From Adiantum capillus-veneris (taxonomy: Eukaryota > Streptophyta > Polypodiopsida > Polypodiales > Pteridaceae): a DNA stretch of 64,000 bases. The stretch's first letter is position 1. The number at the start of each line of letters is the position of its first letter. The stretch is from NCBI GenBank assembly GCA_014529385.2, contig CM043969.1, positions 68,646,676-68,710,675 on the forward strand, given 5' to 3'. The position numbers and the translations under genes were made by a program. Below, piece after piece: positions 46,170 to 55,782 of this stretch. The notes under the pieces are model-generated. The model saw nothing but the letters and a program-made list of their open reading frames with translations. It was not told the DNA's origin and did no database searches.

Positions 46170-46350
46170 CACAAAAATGCTCACTTTAATTCTCTTAATT
46201 CCGCTATTCTCAAAGTTCATAGGCCATTGCCATTACATACTAGAATCTCAAAGCACACTCTTGATAAGCACATACTAATTGCATTGGTGTTGGCATCTCC
46301 AAACACCACATGCCAATCAAGGTACTTCATCAAAAGCTACACGCACAAGG

Positions 46351-47040
46351 TGAATGGTGCTAGAGTTTTATTAAAACCATCCGCACATAATCAAATGATA
46401 GGACACATACACTAATCACAATGTTAAGAACCAACTTAATCTACCTAATTAGAGATATTAAATATCACAAATCAAATGCTCATATAAGGATACGAGTGGT
46501 TCAATAAGCAAGAAGTCATCACACACTCAAATCTAGAATAATGAGAAGGTGAAACTACTTCATGACATAATGGAATATAGAAGAATTAAGACTAATGAAG
46601 AAAGTAGAAATTAGATTAAGAAATACTTCTCTAATTACAATGGGTTAGCACTAGCCTTCTAAGCATGGGCATTAAGCTCAAGGCTAGGCCATCCATAAAG
46701 TGAGCACTCAAGAGAGAGCTCTCAAGAATGGATCCTCAAGAATGACTACTCAAGAATGAAGCCTCTTTGCATAAAGGATATCTTATAAAGGCTTGCACCA
46801 CAATCCTTTCTAGTATGGGATTAAGTTGAGGCCTCTAGCTAGCATATACAATTTGGAACTCCCAATGAACCCAAGACCTTATACAATGTGGATAGGAAAT
46901 ACTGTGCACATCCATAAAAAATCTCCCGCTTGGTACATAATCGGTGTCACGTGTGTTAACTGCTGCTAACAATACATTTGCTTGATGAGTCCCAGGTATG
47001 CTTTAAAAATGCTTGAATTATTTTGTTCTCTTGCATGCTC
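46351..47040. other. Noncoding DNA, probably rest of the D2 LTR
   Basis: No protein motif. A small cluster AAGAATG(G/A)...CTCAAGAATG recurs three times near 46,705-46,760. The transition to the GTAC-rich DNA occurs near 47,040. Confidence 0.4.
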
Positions 47041-47049
47041 TAGTATAGG

Positions 47050-47900
47050 TACCATGCGTATAGGTAGCAACTGTATTTAGGTAGTATTACATCATGTATA
47101 ATGTTGTCTGTGAAGCCCCAGACGTGTGTACGCTCCAAAAGGAAATCTTTGGGTACTCTTGGAGCACTATTATAATCTCAAATATATTTTACTATCACCA
47201 TAGCAAGCACCATAGGTATAGTATATACAAGCTCTTCAACCACCAATATATACTCATGGATATCCTAAAATACTTAGAATCATGAAGAAAACCTTCACCT
47301 TGGGTAGAAGCTAGCATGAGGTCAAACAAGTACTTCAAGTATACATAAAGGCCAAAAAAAGTGCATTGGGCCAAAGTGCATAGACTAGGTACTTCAACAC
47401 TTCCAATGTTGCTACATGTACCTTGTAGAAATATATTACATTGAAGATTACCTAGAGTACCTACATATAGATGCTAGTAATACTACCATGTCAAAGGGGT
47501 TGGTGCTCAAAAGTACCAATGTAAAATCATAAGCTCTATTAGGGTCCTCCTGGACAACGAATGCACATTTAATGGCAGTTTAAAACCACCTTTGTAAACT
47601 CATAGGTCCTTTACAACTATGATAGTACATACCAATAGGCTCTCTTGAGTTACTTGGAAGCTTTAAAAGTATCTTGAGATTAGGTAGAAGCTAGCATGCA
47701 ACCACCAGCATGTACTTTCGGATACAAACTCTGGGTATATAAGTACTTTAAATGTACTCTCTATGGTACTTATTAAATTATGAATTTCAAGGAGTAAGGT
47801 ACTTTGCAAAAACTGGTACTTCATAAAGTACCATTTACAATGGCTTAGGTACTTTAATACCTAACAAAAGGTTTAAAAAGTACCATTTTAGGTAGCATGT
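47050..47900. repeat. Left GTAC-rich array
   Basis: About 17 GTAC-cored words (GGTACTTT, AAGTACC, AGTACCATT and variants) occur in both orientations over 0.85 kb. A similar density occurs at 57,223-57,668 and almost nowhere else in the window except a short cluster at 55,280-55,310. Dense short motifs near both ends of a locus are typical of the subterminal regions bound by DNA-transposon transposases (family knowledge, e.g. CACTA elements). The role here is inference. Confidence 0.6.
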
Positions 47901-47972
47901 TCAAGTTGCAATAACTTTAACCTTCTCTTCACAGCCTCAAAGTTTTGATGAGATTTTCTCTTCATTGGACAG

Positions 47973-48699
47973 GTGGAATTTTATAGGAGATTCCAAATGC
48001 AATATTCACACATCAAGATCTCTCTCAAATGTTTTGAGGGATTGAAGCCTTGGTTTGTTTGCTTGTTGTTGCATTGCTCACATACAAATGATATAACTCA
48101 AGGATGACTTCAACCAAATGAGACAAATCAAGACATGAGTGCACAGTGAAGGGTGTGGTTGCAAGTGTCAAGTATGCTTCATAGAAGAGGATCTAGGAAA
48201 GTGTGGAGCTACTGCATACATGCACAACAACATCAACAAATTGGCTAAGATGGTATTATGTCCGAAGCTAGATGAGTCTACGTTTCATAAGCTCTCTTTC
48301 TTGAAGGGAGAATGTGAGCAATGTGGATCTCAGCGGTTAGTGCTCTGTCCAAAAGAAGAATATGAAAATGCATTCCAGATTTTAGTGAAGGTGTTTGAAG
48401 ACATTGCATCAACCCATCAAGAGGGCAACAAGCGCAAGGATCTATTGGTCAAGGAAATGGGATGTGCAAATTTTACATCCTTCCTGAAAAAGCATCTAAC
48501 CACCTACATCAGACACAATTTTATTGCCAGGTGGCAATCTCAACAATTCAAGGACTGCATTCAAAGGTTTCCTAAAGAGGTGGTAGTCTCTATTGTAGAC
48601 TTTGCTGAGAATTACTCTTTCAAGGAGAAAACTGAAATCCAATCAATGCATTGGTACTCTTCACAAGTCGCAATCTTGGTGTACATCACCTATGTTTGA
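47973..48699 (+). pseudogene. Transposase-like gene, N-terminal block to first Asp motif
   Basis: From the acceptor at 47,971-47,972 the frame encodes KISLKCFEGLKPWFV, continues past two stops (TAA near 48,082, TGA at 48,135-48,137) as LKDDFNQMRQIKT, then the long open stretch from 48,139: Cys-rich CGCKCQVC, KLSFLKGECEQCG, LTTYIRHNFIARWQSQQFKD and the VDFAENYSF motif, followed by QSMHWYSSQVAILV. The Cys pairs may bind zinc before the catalytic core. A stop lies at 48,697-48,699. Confidence 0.65.
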
Positions 48700-48714
48700 G
48701 ACGAGGCTCACAGG

Positions 48715-49215
48715 GTGTTGAAGTATATACATATTTATATCTTTTATGACAAAGAGCATGACACATTGTTTGTGCAGCATTGCATGCATTTGCATAGTGT
48801 GTGGCTACAAGAGCAAGGATTCAACTCCTTAAAACGGCATTGGGTTTGGTCAGACAGGTGTGTTGCTCAATTCAAGGCATCCATGCCATTTTTCTTTGTG
48901 TCAAGGTATTCTAGATTCTCTCATCTCTTGAACATGATATCTAGTTTCTTGTTTTCTCCTAGCCTTTGAGATGTGTCATTGATCTAGATAATACTCTTTG
49001 ACTGGCATTGAGATGCTATGGAGTTTCTTTGCATCGGGCCATGGCAAAGGAGAGCATGATGGGGCCGTTGAAATTGTCAAAAAGGCTCTAACACATGAGC
49101 TATTGAAACCTGATGCATGTCACATGAAGTGTGCAAAGGATGTGGTTAGTTTCTTGAAACATAAATTTCATGATGAAAACACCTGGTCAAAGGTGACTCA
49201 AATTTTTTGGGACAT
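48715..49215 (+). pseudogene. Transposase-like gene, second and third acidic motifs
   Basis: Block 48,715-48,969 has LQEQGFNSLKRHWVWSDRCV, the second motif. It is followed by possible intron or degenerate DNA and a frame change. Block 48,998-49,215 has MLWSFFASGHGKGEHDGAVE, then CHMKCAKDVVSFLKHKF. The block ends at FWDIE, where the copia element is inserted after CGAAG. Confidence 0.65.
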
Positions 49216-49220
49216 CGAAG
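49216..49220. other. Target-site duplication of the copia element, left
   Basis: CGAAG, identical to 54,639-54,643 on the other side of the element. Five base pairs is the usual length for copia. Confidence 0.95.
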
Positions 49221-49412
49221 TGTTGGGGTATAAAGCCCAATGTGGTCGCCCATGTAAGTGGGCAGGCCGCCAGGTATGTACACATATTCTTTTGTAAAAA
49301 CCTAATAAGAACTCACTATGGTCTACACATTACAACAGAGCGAGTTCACCATAACGTCGTGCTCTTCTTCTCGCACTCTCTCTCGCGTCGCACTTCCGGT
49401 CGTACTCCTTCA
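49221..49412 (+). repeat. Copia 5' LTR
   Basis: 192 bp beginning TGTTGGGGTATAAAGCC, where the TATA-like TATAAAG lies only 8 bp from the end, and ending CTCCTTCA. Such short LTRs are near the lower end for copia elements. Confidence 0.95.
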
Positions 49413-49414
49413 AC

Positions 49415-49428
49415 TGGTATCAGAGCTC
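49415..49428 (+). promoter_or_regulatory. Copia primer-binding site
   Basis: TGGTATCAGAGCTC, 2 nt after the LTR, matches the standard plant copia PBS complementary to initiator methionine tRNA. Confidence 0.95.
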
Positions 49429-50410
49429 ATATCTAGGCTTGGGACAGCATTGCAGGAAGCTAGAATCACCTGCTCAGATTGGAGTGAGATTCGACAAGCG
49501 AAGACACGGCCCCAAATCTCGGGTCATCTCGGTCACCGTTCGGCCTCGACAAAGTTCTGCGCAGGCCATTTTCGACTGCGTGGTCTCGGCGGGTGCAGAT
49601 CCGACTCTGCAAATTTGGGGTTTCGGCCTATGACTGCAAGTGCTGAGGATATCGGCACTTCCAGAGTGCTGTTTGTGGCTGTCTACACATCGAAGGACGG
49701 CTCACAGTTCTTGGAGGCGTGTCACATACGACATGGACGCATATACACACATACTGTAGGCGACATCCACTAGTTCATCAGGTAGCTTGTTTTGGCTGCT
49801 TGATATTCCAGATTTCATCCTGACATTGCAGGTACTTCCACATGGGATGTATTGTCAGAGATGATGTATGTCTAATGAGGGTTTGCTGGCTGTGAGTCAT
49901 GCAGCAAACAACCGCCGCAGCGGTTACAGCATATAGTGGGAATTTGCGGATGTATGACTTTGTGGGAAGTCTATGTACTGTCAGATTTACTATAGCCTTT
50001 GTTAAGTGTCGAGTGAGGTTTTATTGAGCTGGGGGATTCTCGAATGTTGAGATCCTTTCGGTGATATAGGTCTTGGAGCGATCCCTCGAGCACCCATAGG
50101 TAGCTAGGATGTATTGACTGTGAGTTAGACAGTTGGGATTGCATCTTTGCTTTACTGCCGTTGAGGCATTGTCGCAGTCTATGCTTATAGGTTAGTGACA
50201 GGACAGTGAGAGACAGTGGTTTTTTGAGCTGTTTTTGGTCTGTTTTTTAGTACACTAGAGCCATTTTACAAAGGAGACTCTGCCAAAATCTTTGCAGAAT
50301 CTGACGATTTCTTGGTTCATTTGACACGTTGATATTGGTTCAGAGGTCAGTTTACAGGGGAAACTCTGCCGAATTTTTCCCAAGAAAGTAAACTACTGTG
50401 AAGCGTAGCT
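49429..50410 (+). other. Copia untranslated leader
   Basis: About 1 kb between PBS and gag with no conserved frame, long for a copia of this size. Short frames here (49,318-49,773) show no domain. Confidence 0.6.
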
Positions 50411-50987
50411 ATGGCTGGATCACAGGACACTTCTCTTTACAATATCAAGAAGCTGGATGGAACCAATTTCCCATTGTGGAAGAAGCAGATTTGGCACGTG
50501 TTGGTACAAAAGAAGCAGATAAAACCTATAAAGCTCAAGGGGATAAAACCAAAAGATATGGACGAAGATGAATGGAGCAAAATGGATGAATTGGCACTTT
50601 CTACCATTATGTTGACTTTGGTAGAAAGCGTTTACTTCAATGTAGCAGACGAGATGTCGGCTTATGAAGCATGGACAAAGCTGAGTGATCTTTATGAGAA
50701 GCAAAGTGCAGCTTCACAGGTATACTGGCTTAAGAAGCTTGTTGACTTGAAGATGAAAGAAGGGGACAACTATGTCTAATCATCTGAATGAATTCAACAC
50801 CATCTACAGTCAGTTGTCAACTCAAGGTGTCAAGTTTGATAAACCTGTTAGAGCTATGTTCCTGTTGATCACATTGCCGGAAAGTTGGGACACTTTTCGC
50901 ACAACTTTGAGTAAATTTTCACCTCCAGATGGTTTGACCATACTGAAGAAACCAATAGAAAGACAATGGAAAAAGGCAAAGGAATAG
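50411..50987 (+). pseudogene. Copia gag
   Basis: MAGSQDTSLYNIKKLDGTNF starts a UBN2-type copia gag: NFPLWKKQIWHVL, MSAYEAWTKLSDLYEKQS, LKKLVDLKMKEGDNYV. A one-base frameshift at about 50,775 leads into the second part (HLNEFNTIYSQLSTQGVKF, FLLITLPESWDTFRTTLS). Gag forms the particle. The product runs directly into the zinc-knuckle region. Confidence 0.9.
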
Positions 50988-51406
50988 CCTTAGTTGTCAG
51001 GGGAAGGACCAAAGAAAAGTACAAATGTGGAAAGAGGAATCAGTCTCGTAGCAAGTCCCGCAGTGCTAAAGGCAAGAGTGACATAGAATGCTACCATTGT
51101 GGCAAGAAGGGTCACATGAAAAGAGACTGCAGAGAATGGAAAGTAGAAAAAGGCAAAGAGAAAGCTGAAGACCATGGTGAGAAGAACAAGTCCTCACTGA
51201 AGATTCAAGAAATAAATGTGACAAACACTGTTGCAGAGGATGACGGTCCAGTGTCAGGAGACATCTACTTCTTGAAGAATACAACGGACTCAGCTCTTCT
51301 TACAGCATCTGATGGACATGCAGTGATTGACTGGATTATAGACTCAGGGGCATCACTTCATGTGTCTCCAAACAAGGAGTGGTTTACCTCTTATGTGACC
51401 ACTTAA
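50966..51406 (+). pseudogene. Copia nucleocapsid and protease
   Basis: 146 codons. Basic region, then zinc knuckle CYHCGKKGHMKRDC (about residues 42-55) and protease active site WIIDSGASLHVSP (D-S-G, about residues 124-136). TAA at 51,404-51,406 truncates the protease, whose remaining part (VRLGNGQTCEIIGVG) is in the same frame after the stop. Confidence 0.9.
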
Positions 51407-51492
51407 GATCATGTTCGGCTAGGCAATGGGCAGACATGTGAGATCATAGGTGTTGGATATGTTCAATTGAAGTTTCAGAATGGTCTTCTTTC

Positions 51493-52413
51493 ATGCTGAA
51501 GAATGTGAGACATGTTCCCGCAATTACAAAGATCTTGATCAGCACAGGTTTACTTGATGATACTGGCTACGTCACCACTTTTGGACAGAACATGTGGAAG
51601 ATATCCAAGGGTTCTATGACAGTAGCACATGGAGTAAAGTCTGGAGGACTTTACATGATTCATGTATCAAATGTCTCTAAAAATGTAATCAATGTAACCG
51701 AGCAGCTGAACGTTTCTTTGTGGCATAGCCGGTTAGGACATATGTCCAAGAAGGGAATGGAAATCTTGTCTCGTTCTGGTTGTTTTCCTGGCTTTTCATT
51801 TAATGATTTTGAATTCTATGAGCATTGTCTGTATGGTAAGCAAACACAGCAGCCACATAAGCATAGAAGCAATAGAAGAGATACACAGTTGGCAGTTGCT
51901 CATAATGATTTGTGTGGACCTATGCCTAACCTATCTCTAGGGGGAGATTCTTACTTTATGATATTTATAAATGGTTACTCGAGGAAAGTATGGGTTTACT
52001 TTCTCAAGCACAAGGATGAAGCGTTTAGTATTTTCAAAACGTTTGTGACGCTTGTGGAGAATCAGAGTGGCAAGAAGCTTAAATTCTTACGCACTGACAA
52101 TGGTGGAGAGTATGTTTCAAAGGCCTTTCAAGACTTTTGTGAGTCAAAAGGTATTAAACGTGAAATTACTGCTCCTTACAATCCTCCTCAAAATGGTGTT
52201 GCTGAGAGGATGAATAGGACCATACAAGAGAAGGTCAGAAGTATGTTGTCTAATGCACAGCTTCCAAATGGGTTTTGGTCTGAAGCTGTATCAACAGCTG
52301 TTCATCTTATAAATAGATCTCCTAGCAAGGTTTTGCAGAAGGATTCAATGGTAGAGATGGTATGGTCAAGCAAGGTGCCCTCATACAAGCATCTCAATGT
52401 CTTTGGCTATTAG
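51493..52413 (+). pseudogene. Copia integrase
   Basis: 306 codons. GAG-pre-integrase zinc region (LWHSRLGHMSKKGMEIL with CLYGKQTQQPHK, where the Cys pair CxxC is partly lost) and an rve core: D in AHNDLCGPM, D in LRTDNGGEY, E in NGVAERMNRT, all three present. The core is intact, and it ends at a TAG within the segment HLNVFGY. The remaining C-terminal part (KFKNKLEPKSRKCIFLGY) follows after the stop. Confidence 0.92.
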
Positions 52414-53067
52414 GCATATACTCACGTTCCAAAGGAATTTAAAAACAAACTTGAGCCAAAGAGTAGAAAGTGCATCTTTCTAGGCTATGGTAATTCTGGT
52501 GAGATGGGGTACAGACTTTGGGATCCCGAATCCAGAAAGGTTGGCCGCAGCAATGATGTTCACTTTAATGAATCGAAATATCATTCTAAACCAGAGAGGG
52601 TTGAGGAGATTAGAAGAGTTTTCTTCCAAGAAGATGGACCTGCATGTGCAAGACAAAATGTCAGGGCTCAAGAGGAGCAAGGACAGGATAGAGTGGAACC
52701 ACAGGTTGTGGCTGAGCCTGAGCCACCTATTTTGCGTAAATCTGGACATATCACAGACCTCCTGATCGGTTTGTTCCATCTATGAACTATGTCATGTTGA
52801 CTGATTGCAATGAGCCTTCATGTTACAAGGAAGCAATGCAAATGAAGGACTCCAAGAATTGGCAATCAGTCAGAGATAATAGCTCTGCATAAAACCCAGA
52901 CATGGAAGCTAGTTAAATTACCACAGGGCAAAAAGGCTCTACCTTGTAAATGGGTTTACAGGTATAAGATCACCGCTCATGATAGTGAGCCAAAGTACAA
53001 AGCAAGGCTTGTTGCCAAGGGCTTTAAGCAAGAACAAGGCATCGACTTTGATGAAGTCTTCTCTCCG
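52414..53067 (+). pseudogene. Copia integrase C-terminus to RT start
   Basis: Several short frames: GYRLWDPESRKVGRSNDVHF (integrase tail), then a frameshift and the RT start with TWKLVKLPQGKKALPCKWVY and KARLVAKGFKQEQGIDFDEVF. Stops and shifts interrupt it. Confidence 0.8.
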
Positions 53068-53820
53068 GTGGTCAAGATGACTACATTGAGATGCTTTCTT
53101 GCATTGGTTGCCATATTAGATTTGGTGTTGCACCAAATGGATGTCAAGACAACATTCTTGCATGGTGATTTAGATGTGGAAATTTACATGCAGCACCCAG
53201 AAGGGTTTGTTGAGAAAGGCAAGGAAGATTTGGTATGCCAGTTGTTAAAGAGTCTTTATGGCTTAAAACAATCACCGAGGGCATGGTACCATAAGTTCCA
53301 TAAGTTTATGCTTTCTCAAGGCTACAAACGTAGTGAGTTCGATCACTGTCTATATACAAGGAAGGCTAAGGATGATAGTTGGCTGATCCTTATTTTGTAT
53401 GTGGATGACATGTTGATTTCTGGCAAGCACTTGGAAGAAATTTCAGCTTTGAAGTCAAAGATGGAAAAATTGTTTGACATGAAAGACATGGGTGAGGCAA
53501 GTCATATACTTGATATGCGCATTGAGAGAGACAGATCAAAGAAGTTGATTTGGTTATCTCAAACGGAGTATATTGACAAGGTTTTGCAACGTTTCAATAT
53601 GGAGAAGGGAAAGGCATTGAGTGTTCCATTGCCACCATATGTGAAACTTAGCAAACAAGATTGTCTTGTGTCTGAGGAAGAACATGCTGAAATGGATAAG
53701 ATTCCATATGCGTCTGCAGTGGGTAGTTTGATGTATACAATGATTGCTACTCGCCCAGACATTGCATTTGCAGTGGGAGTAGTAAGTCGATACATGTCAA
53801 ACCCAGGCAAGAAACATTAG
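53068..53820 (+). pseudogene. Copia reverse transcriptase
   Basis: 250 codons. RVT_2 motifs: HQMDVKTTFLHGDLDVEIYM (first Asp), LLKSLYGLKQSPRAWYHKF and ILYVDDMLISG (YVDD box). The C-terminal part includes PYASAVGSLMYTMIATRPDI, which leads to RNase H. Ends with TAG at 53,818-53,820. Confidence 0.95.
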
Positions 53821-54357
53821 GAGGCAGTGAAAGGAATATTGAGATACCTGAAAGCTACAAAGACTATGCGTATATGCTATGGGAGTCAGGAGCTAAGTGT
53901 AAAGGGTTTTACAGACTCAGATTATGTAGGTGACTTAGACAACCGAAGGTCTATGTCAGGGTATGTCTTTACATTGGCTGGTGGAGCAGTATCCTGGCCT
54001 TCTAGATTACAAGATTGTGTTACTTGGTCTACTACAGAGGCTGAATATGTTGCAGCATCAGAGGCATGCAAAGAATCAATTTAGCTTAATCGACTAGTAA
54101 CAGATTTGGGAATCAAAGAAGAGATGCCTGTGTTATATTGTGATAGTCAGAGTGCTATACAATTGGCTCGCAATCCAGTTTATCACTCAAAGACAAAGCA
54201 TGTGGATGTGAAGTATCATTTCATCAGGGAAATGCTCGAGGATAAGCAAATTCAGCTTGTCAAAGTTCACACCACAGAAAATCCTGTTGATCTACTTAGA
54301 AAAGGACTTCCCTCAGAGAGCTTTGCGCATTTTCGCAAGCAGTTAGGTGTAGGGTAG
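53821..54357 (+). pseudogene. Copia RNase H
   Basis: Two blocks in sequence: FTDSDYVGDLDNRRSMSGYV (first Asp), TTEAEYVAASEACKE (Glu), then after a TAG at about 54,082 YCDSQSAIQLARNPVYHSKT (Asp) and KHVDVKYHFIREMLEDKQI. All expected catalytic acids are present. Ends at TAG 54,355-54,357. Confidence 0.93.
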
Positions 54358-54433
54358 TACATCACTTCTCTACATCTCTTCTATATTAGCTTGTATAGTA
54401 GCTTCTCTCACACTTAAAGTACCACATTGGACT

Positions 54434-54446
54434 TTAAGTGGGAGGT
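54434..54446 (+). promoter_or_regulatory. Copia polypurine tract
   Basis: AAGTGGGAGGT immediately upstream of the 3' LTR. Confidence 0.85.
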
Positions 54447-54638
54447 TGTTGGGGTATAAAGCCCAATGTGGTCGCCCAGGTAAGTGGGCGGGCCGCCAGG
54501 TATGTACACATATTCTTTAGTAAAAACCTAATAAGAACTCACTATGCTCTACACATTACAACAGAGCAAGTTCACCATATCGTCGTGCTCTTCTTCTCGC
54601 ACTCTCTCTCGCGTCGCACTTCCGCTCGTACTCCTTCA
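54447..54638 (+). repeat. Copia 3' LTR
   Basis: 192 bp, same length as the 5' LTR and collinear with it, followed by the second CGAAG. Confidence 0.95.
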
Positions 54639-55204
54639 CGAAGCGGCCGACGTGACAAGCGAGAGGAAATGGAGCTCTCTCATGTTTTTGTCAATTTTGG
54701 AGGTGATGCCTTAACAACACACATGTTGAAAACTGACAGTATATTGCCATCAAACCCTTAGTAGACATCATCAAAAAATAAAGTGATCAGTCAAGTGACA
54801 ATGAAGGATTAGATTTGCCTATGTATGGTGGACATCATGATGCCATTAGTGATGATCTGCATGTAGGTGACAAGTTTGCCACAAATACAAACGAAGAAGG
54901 AGCAAACTTCTACCTCTTGAGGTGCCCAAAGGAGAAATACAAAACAGCACGAGCTCTAAGAGATTCTTGGGACGACTGCATTTTTCCAAATTCCTATTTG
55001 GTTAAGGGCTACTACTATGAACTAGCTGATGGTACCAAGGATGTTAATTACATACCTCCTGACCGGCCAAAAGTGTTATTGGCATAGCACTTGGTTTGAT
55101 CCATCAAGATACCTTTGGAACCCTTGCATGAAGAGCCACATAAGTTCAGATTATCTCCAGAGGTTTATGAAAGTGTGTACAATAGCATTCCAATGGTGTT
55201 GTAG
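54639..55204 (+). pseudogene. Transposase-like gene, C-terminal part after the copia insertion
   Basis: Directly after the second CGAAG the transposase-like frame resumes (ADVTSERKWSSLMFL), breaks, and continues at 54,815-55,087 with GDKFATNTNEEGANFYLLRC and SYLVKGYYYELADGTK. A further frame change leads to HKFRLSPEVYESVYNSIPMV and TAG at about 55,204. Confidence 0.6.
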
Positions 55205-55782
55205 GTCTTTGTATCTTTGAGCCTAATAAACAGTTGTTTTTTTGAAATTATATTCCCTTTTAAAATACTTGCCTTCACATCAGGTACACCAAGTACCTTG
55301 GTTGGTACCTATATTGTTACTTTCTAGTGTTAGAATGCTAAAACACAACATGATTGTAATGACAAGAGGCCTCTAATGACTACACAACATGGTCTCAAAA
55401 ACACTTAACTTACGTGTCTGGCACCATCCACCCACAGCCACAACCAAACACACACAACCCACAACATAAATTGAGTCCAAAGCACCAAAACTAGAGTCCA
55501 AAGCATGTTAAACTGACATAATGGAATAACTATAAATTCAACTTTTGTGTTACCGATAAGTTAATTGTTAATCACTCAGTATAGAGACATTCAAAATGTT
55601 ATCCAAAAAATCATCCCTCATGGGAAGTAGGCATATACATGGGTTAGGAGAGAGTGTCAAGCTGTAATGAAAAAACATGGCAGCACAAGGGTTTTCTACA
55701 AAGCTTGGCTTCCTAAAATTACATGAGTTTTTAAGGATGAGATACTAGGGCTAAAAGGCCATTGGCATCAAATGTGGCCCCA
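55205..55782. other. Intergenic DNA between convergent genes
   Basis: Contains a short GTAC cluster at 55,280-55,310 (GGTACACCAAGTACC, GGTTGGTACC) and otherwise nothing recognised. Both flanking genes end here. Confidence 0.5.

Larger units (their letters stand above)
44599..46237 (+). repeat. Solo LTR of chromovirus family C (copy C2)
   Basis: Starts TGTCATAAAATATAATATC and ends GCCATTACA, about 1.64 kb. It is collinear with C1 at 39,188-40,776 in the opposite orientation. No internal element sequence accompanies it. ACTAG flanks it (44,594-44,598 and 46,239-46,243), and the empty version of this site is at 5,165-5,169. TATA-like AATATAAATG follows a long G run at 45,440. Formation by LTR-LTR recombination is the usual explanation. 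Confidence 0.85.
25386..46900 (-). mobile_element. Large Ty3/gypsy retrotransposon A2 with nested insertions
   Basis: Minus-strand order: gag (39,132-36,750), linker, protease (35,760-35,097), RT (28,718-27,716), RNase H, integrase (26,651-25,386). Element N splits it between protease and RT. The gag leader is cut at 39,187 by a chromovirus LTR. A matching PBS, LTR and leader in the same orientation lie at 43,990-46,900 and are plausibly its displaced 5' end (inference). The PBS (TGGCGCCGTTGCCGGGGA) and SGRVL gag start point to the Tat/Athila side of Ty3. No 3' LTR was identified. All genes carry lesions. Confidence 0.65.
43990..46900 (-). mobile_element. Ty3/gypsy 5' end: leader, PBS and LTR region (copy D2)
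   Basis: Collinear with 4,560-5,268. On the minus strand: an LTR region to the right of 44,354, a PBS, and leader to 43,990. A solo LTR (44,599-46,237) is inserted in its LTR part. The strand, and the position just upstream of the A2 gag once the 39,188-43,989 insertions are discounted, suggest that this is the 5' end of A2 (inference). The right boundary near 46.9 kb is uncertain. Confidence 0.55.
49221..54638 (+). mobile_element. Complete Ty1/copia retrotransposon
   Basis: 5,418 bp with two 192-bp LTRs (TGTTG...TTCA), a methionine-type PBS, a polypurine tract and 5-bp target duplications. Gag, protease, integrase, RT and RNase H are in copia order on the plus strand. By eye I count about seven differences between the LTRs, so the insertion is moderately old. 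The coding region has a frameshift in gag and several stops. It interrupts the transposase-like gene. Confidence 0.95.
47973..55204 (+). pseudogene. DDE-transposase-like gene, decayed and split by a copia element
   Basis: Coding blocks: 47,973-48,699, 48,715-48,969, 48,998-49,215, then 54,644-55,204 after the copia insertion. The first follows an acceptor-like TTGGACAG and reads FYRRFQMQYSHIKISLKCFE, with TAA and TGA stops before HSEGCGCKCQVC. The family signature blocks are present: VVSIVDFAENYSF (first acidic residue), HWVWSDRCVAQFK (second) and FFASGHGKGEHDGAVEIVKK (third, acidic). The C-terminal part has EEGANFYLLRCPKEKYK and FRLSPEVYESVYNSIP. Similar D/D/E-D proteins recur in many eukaryotic genomes as repeat-associated, transposase-like genes (recollection). 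It is dead in this copy. Confidence 0.65.

Noticed and set aside
49318-49773. Frames of 64-151 codons in the copia leader
   Set aside because: They begin in the LTR, have no copia domain and lie between PBS and gag.
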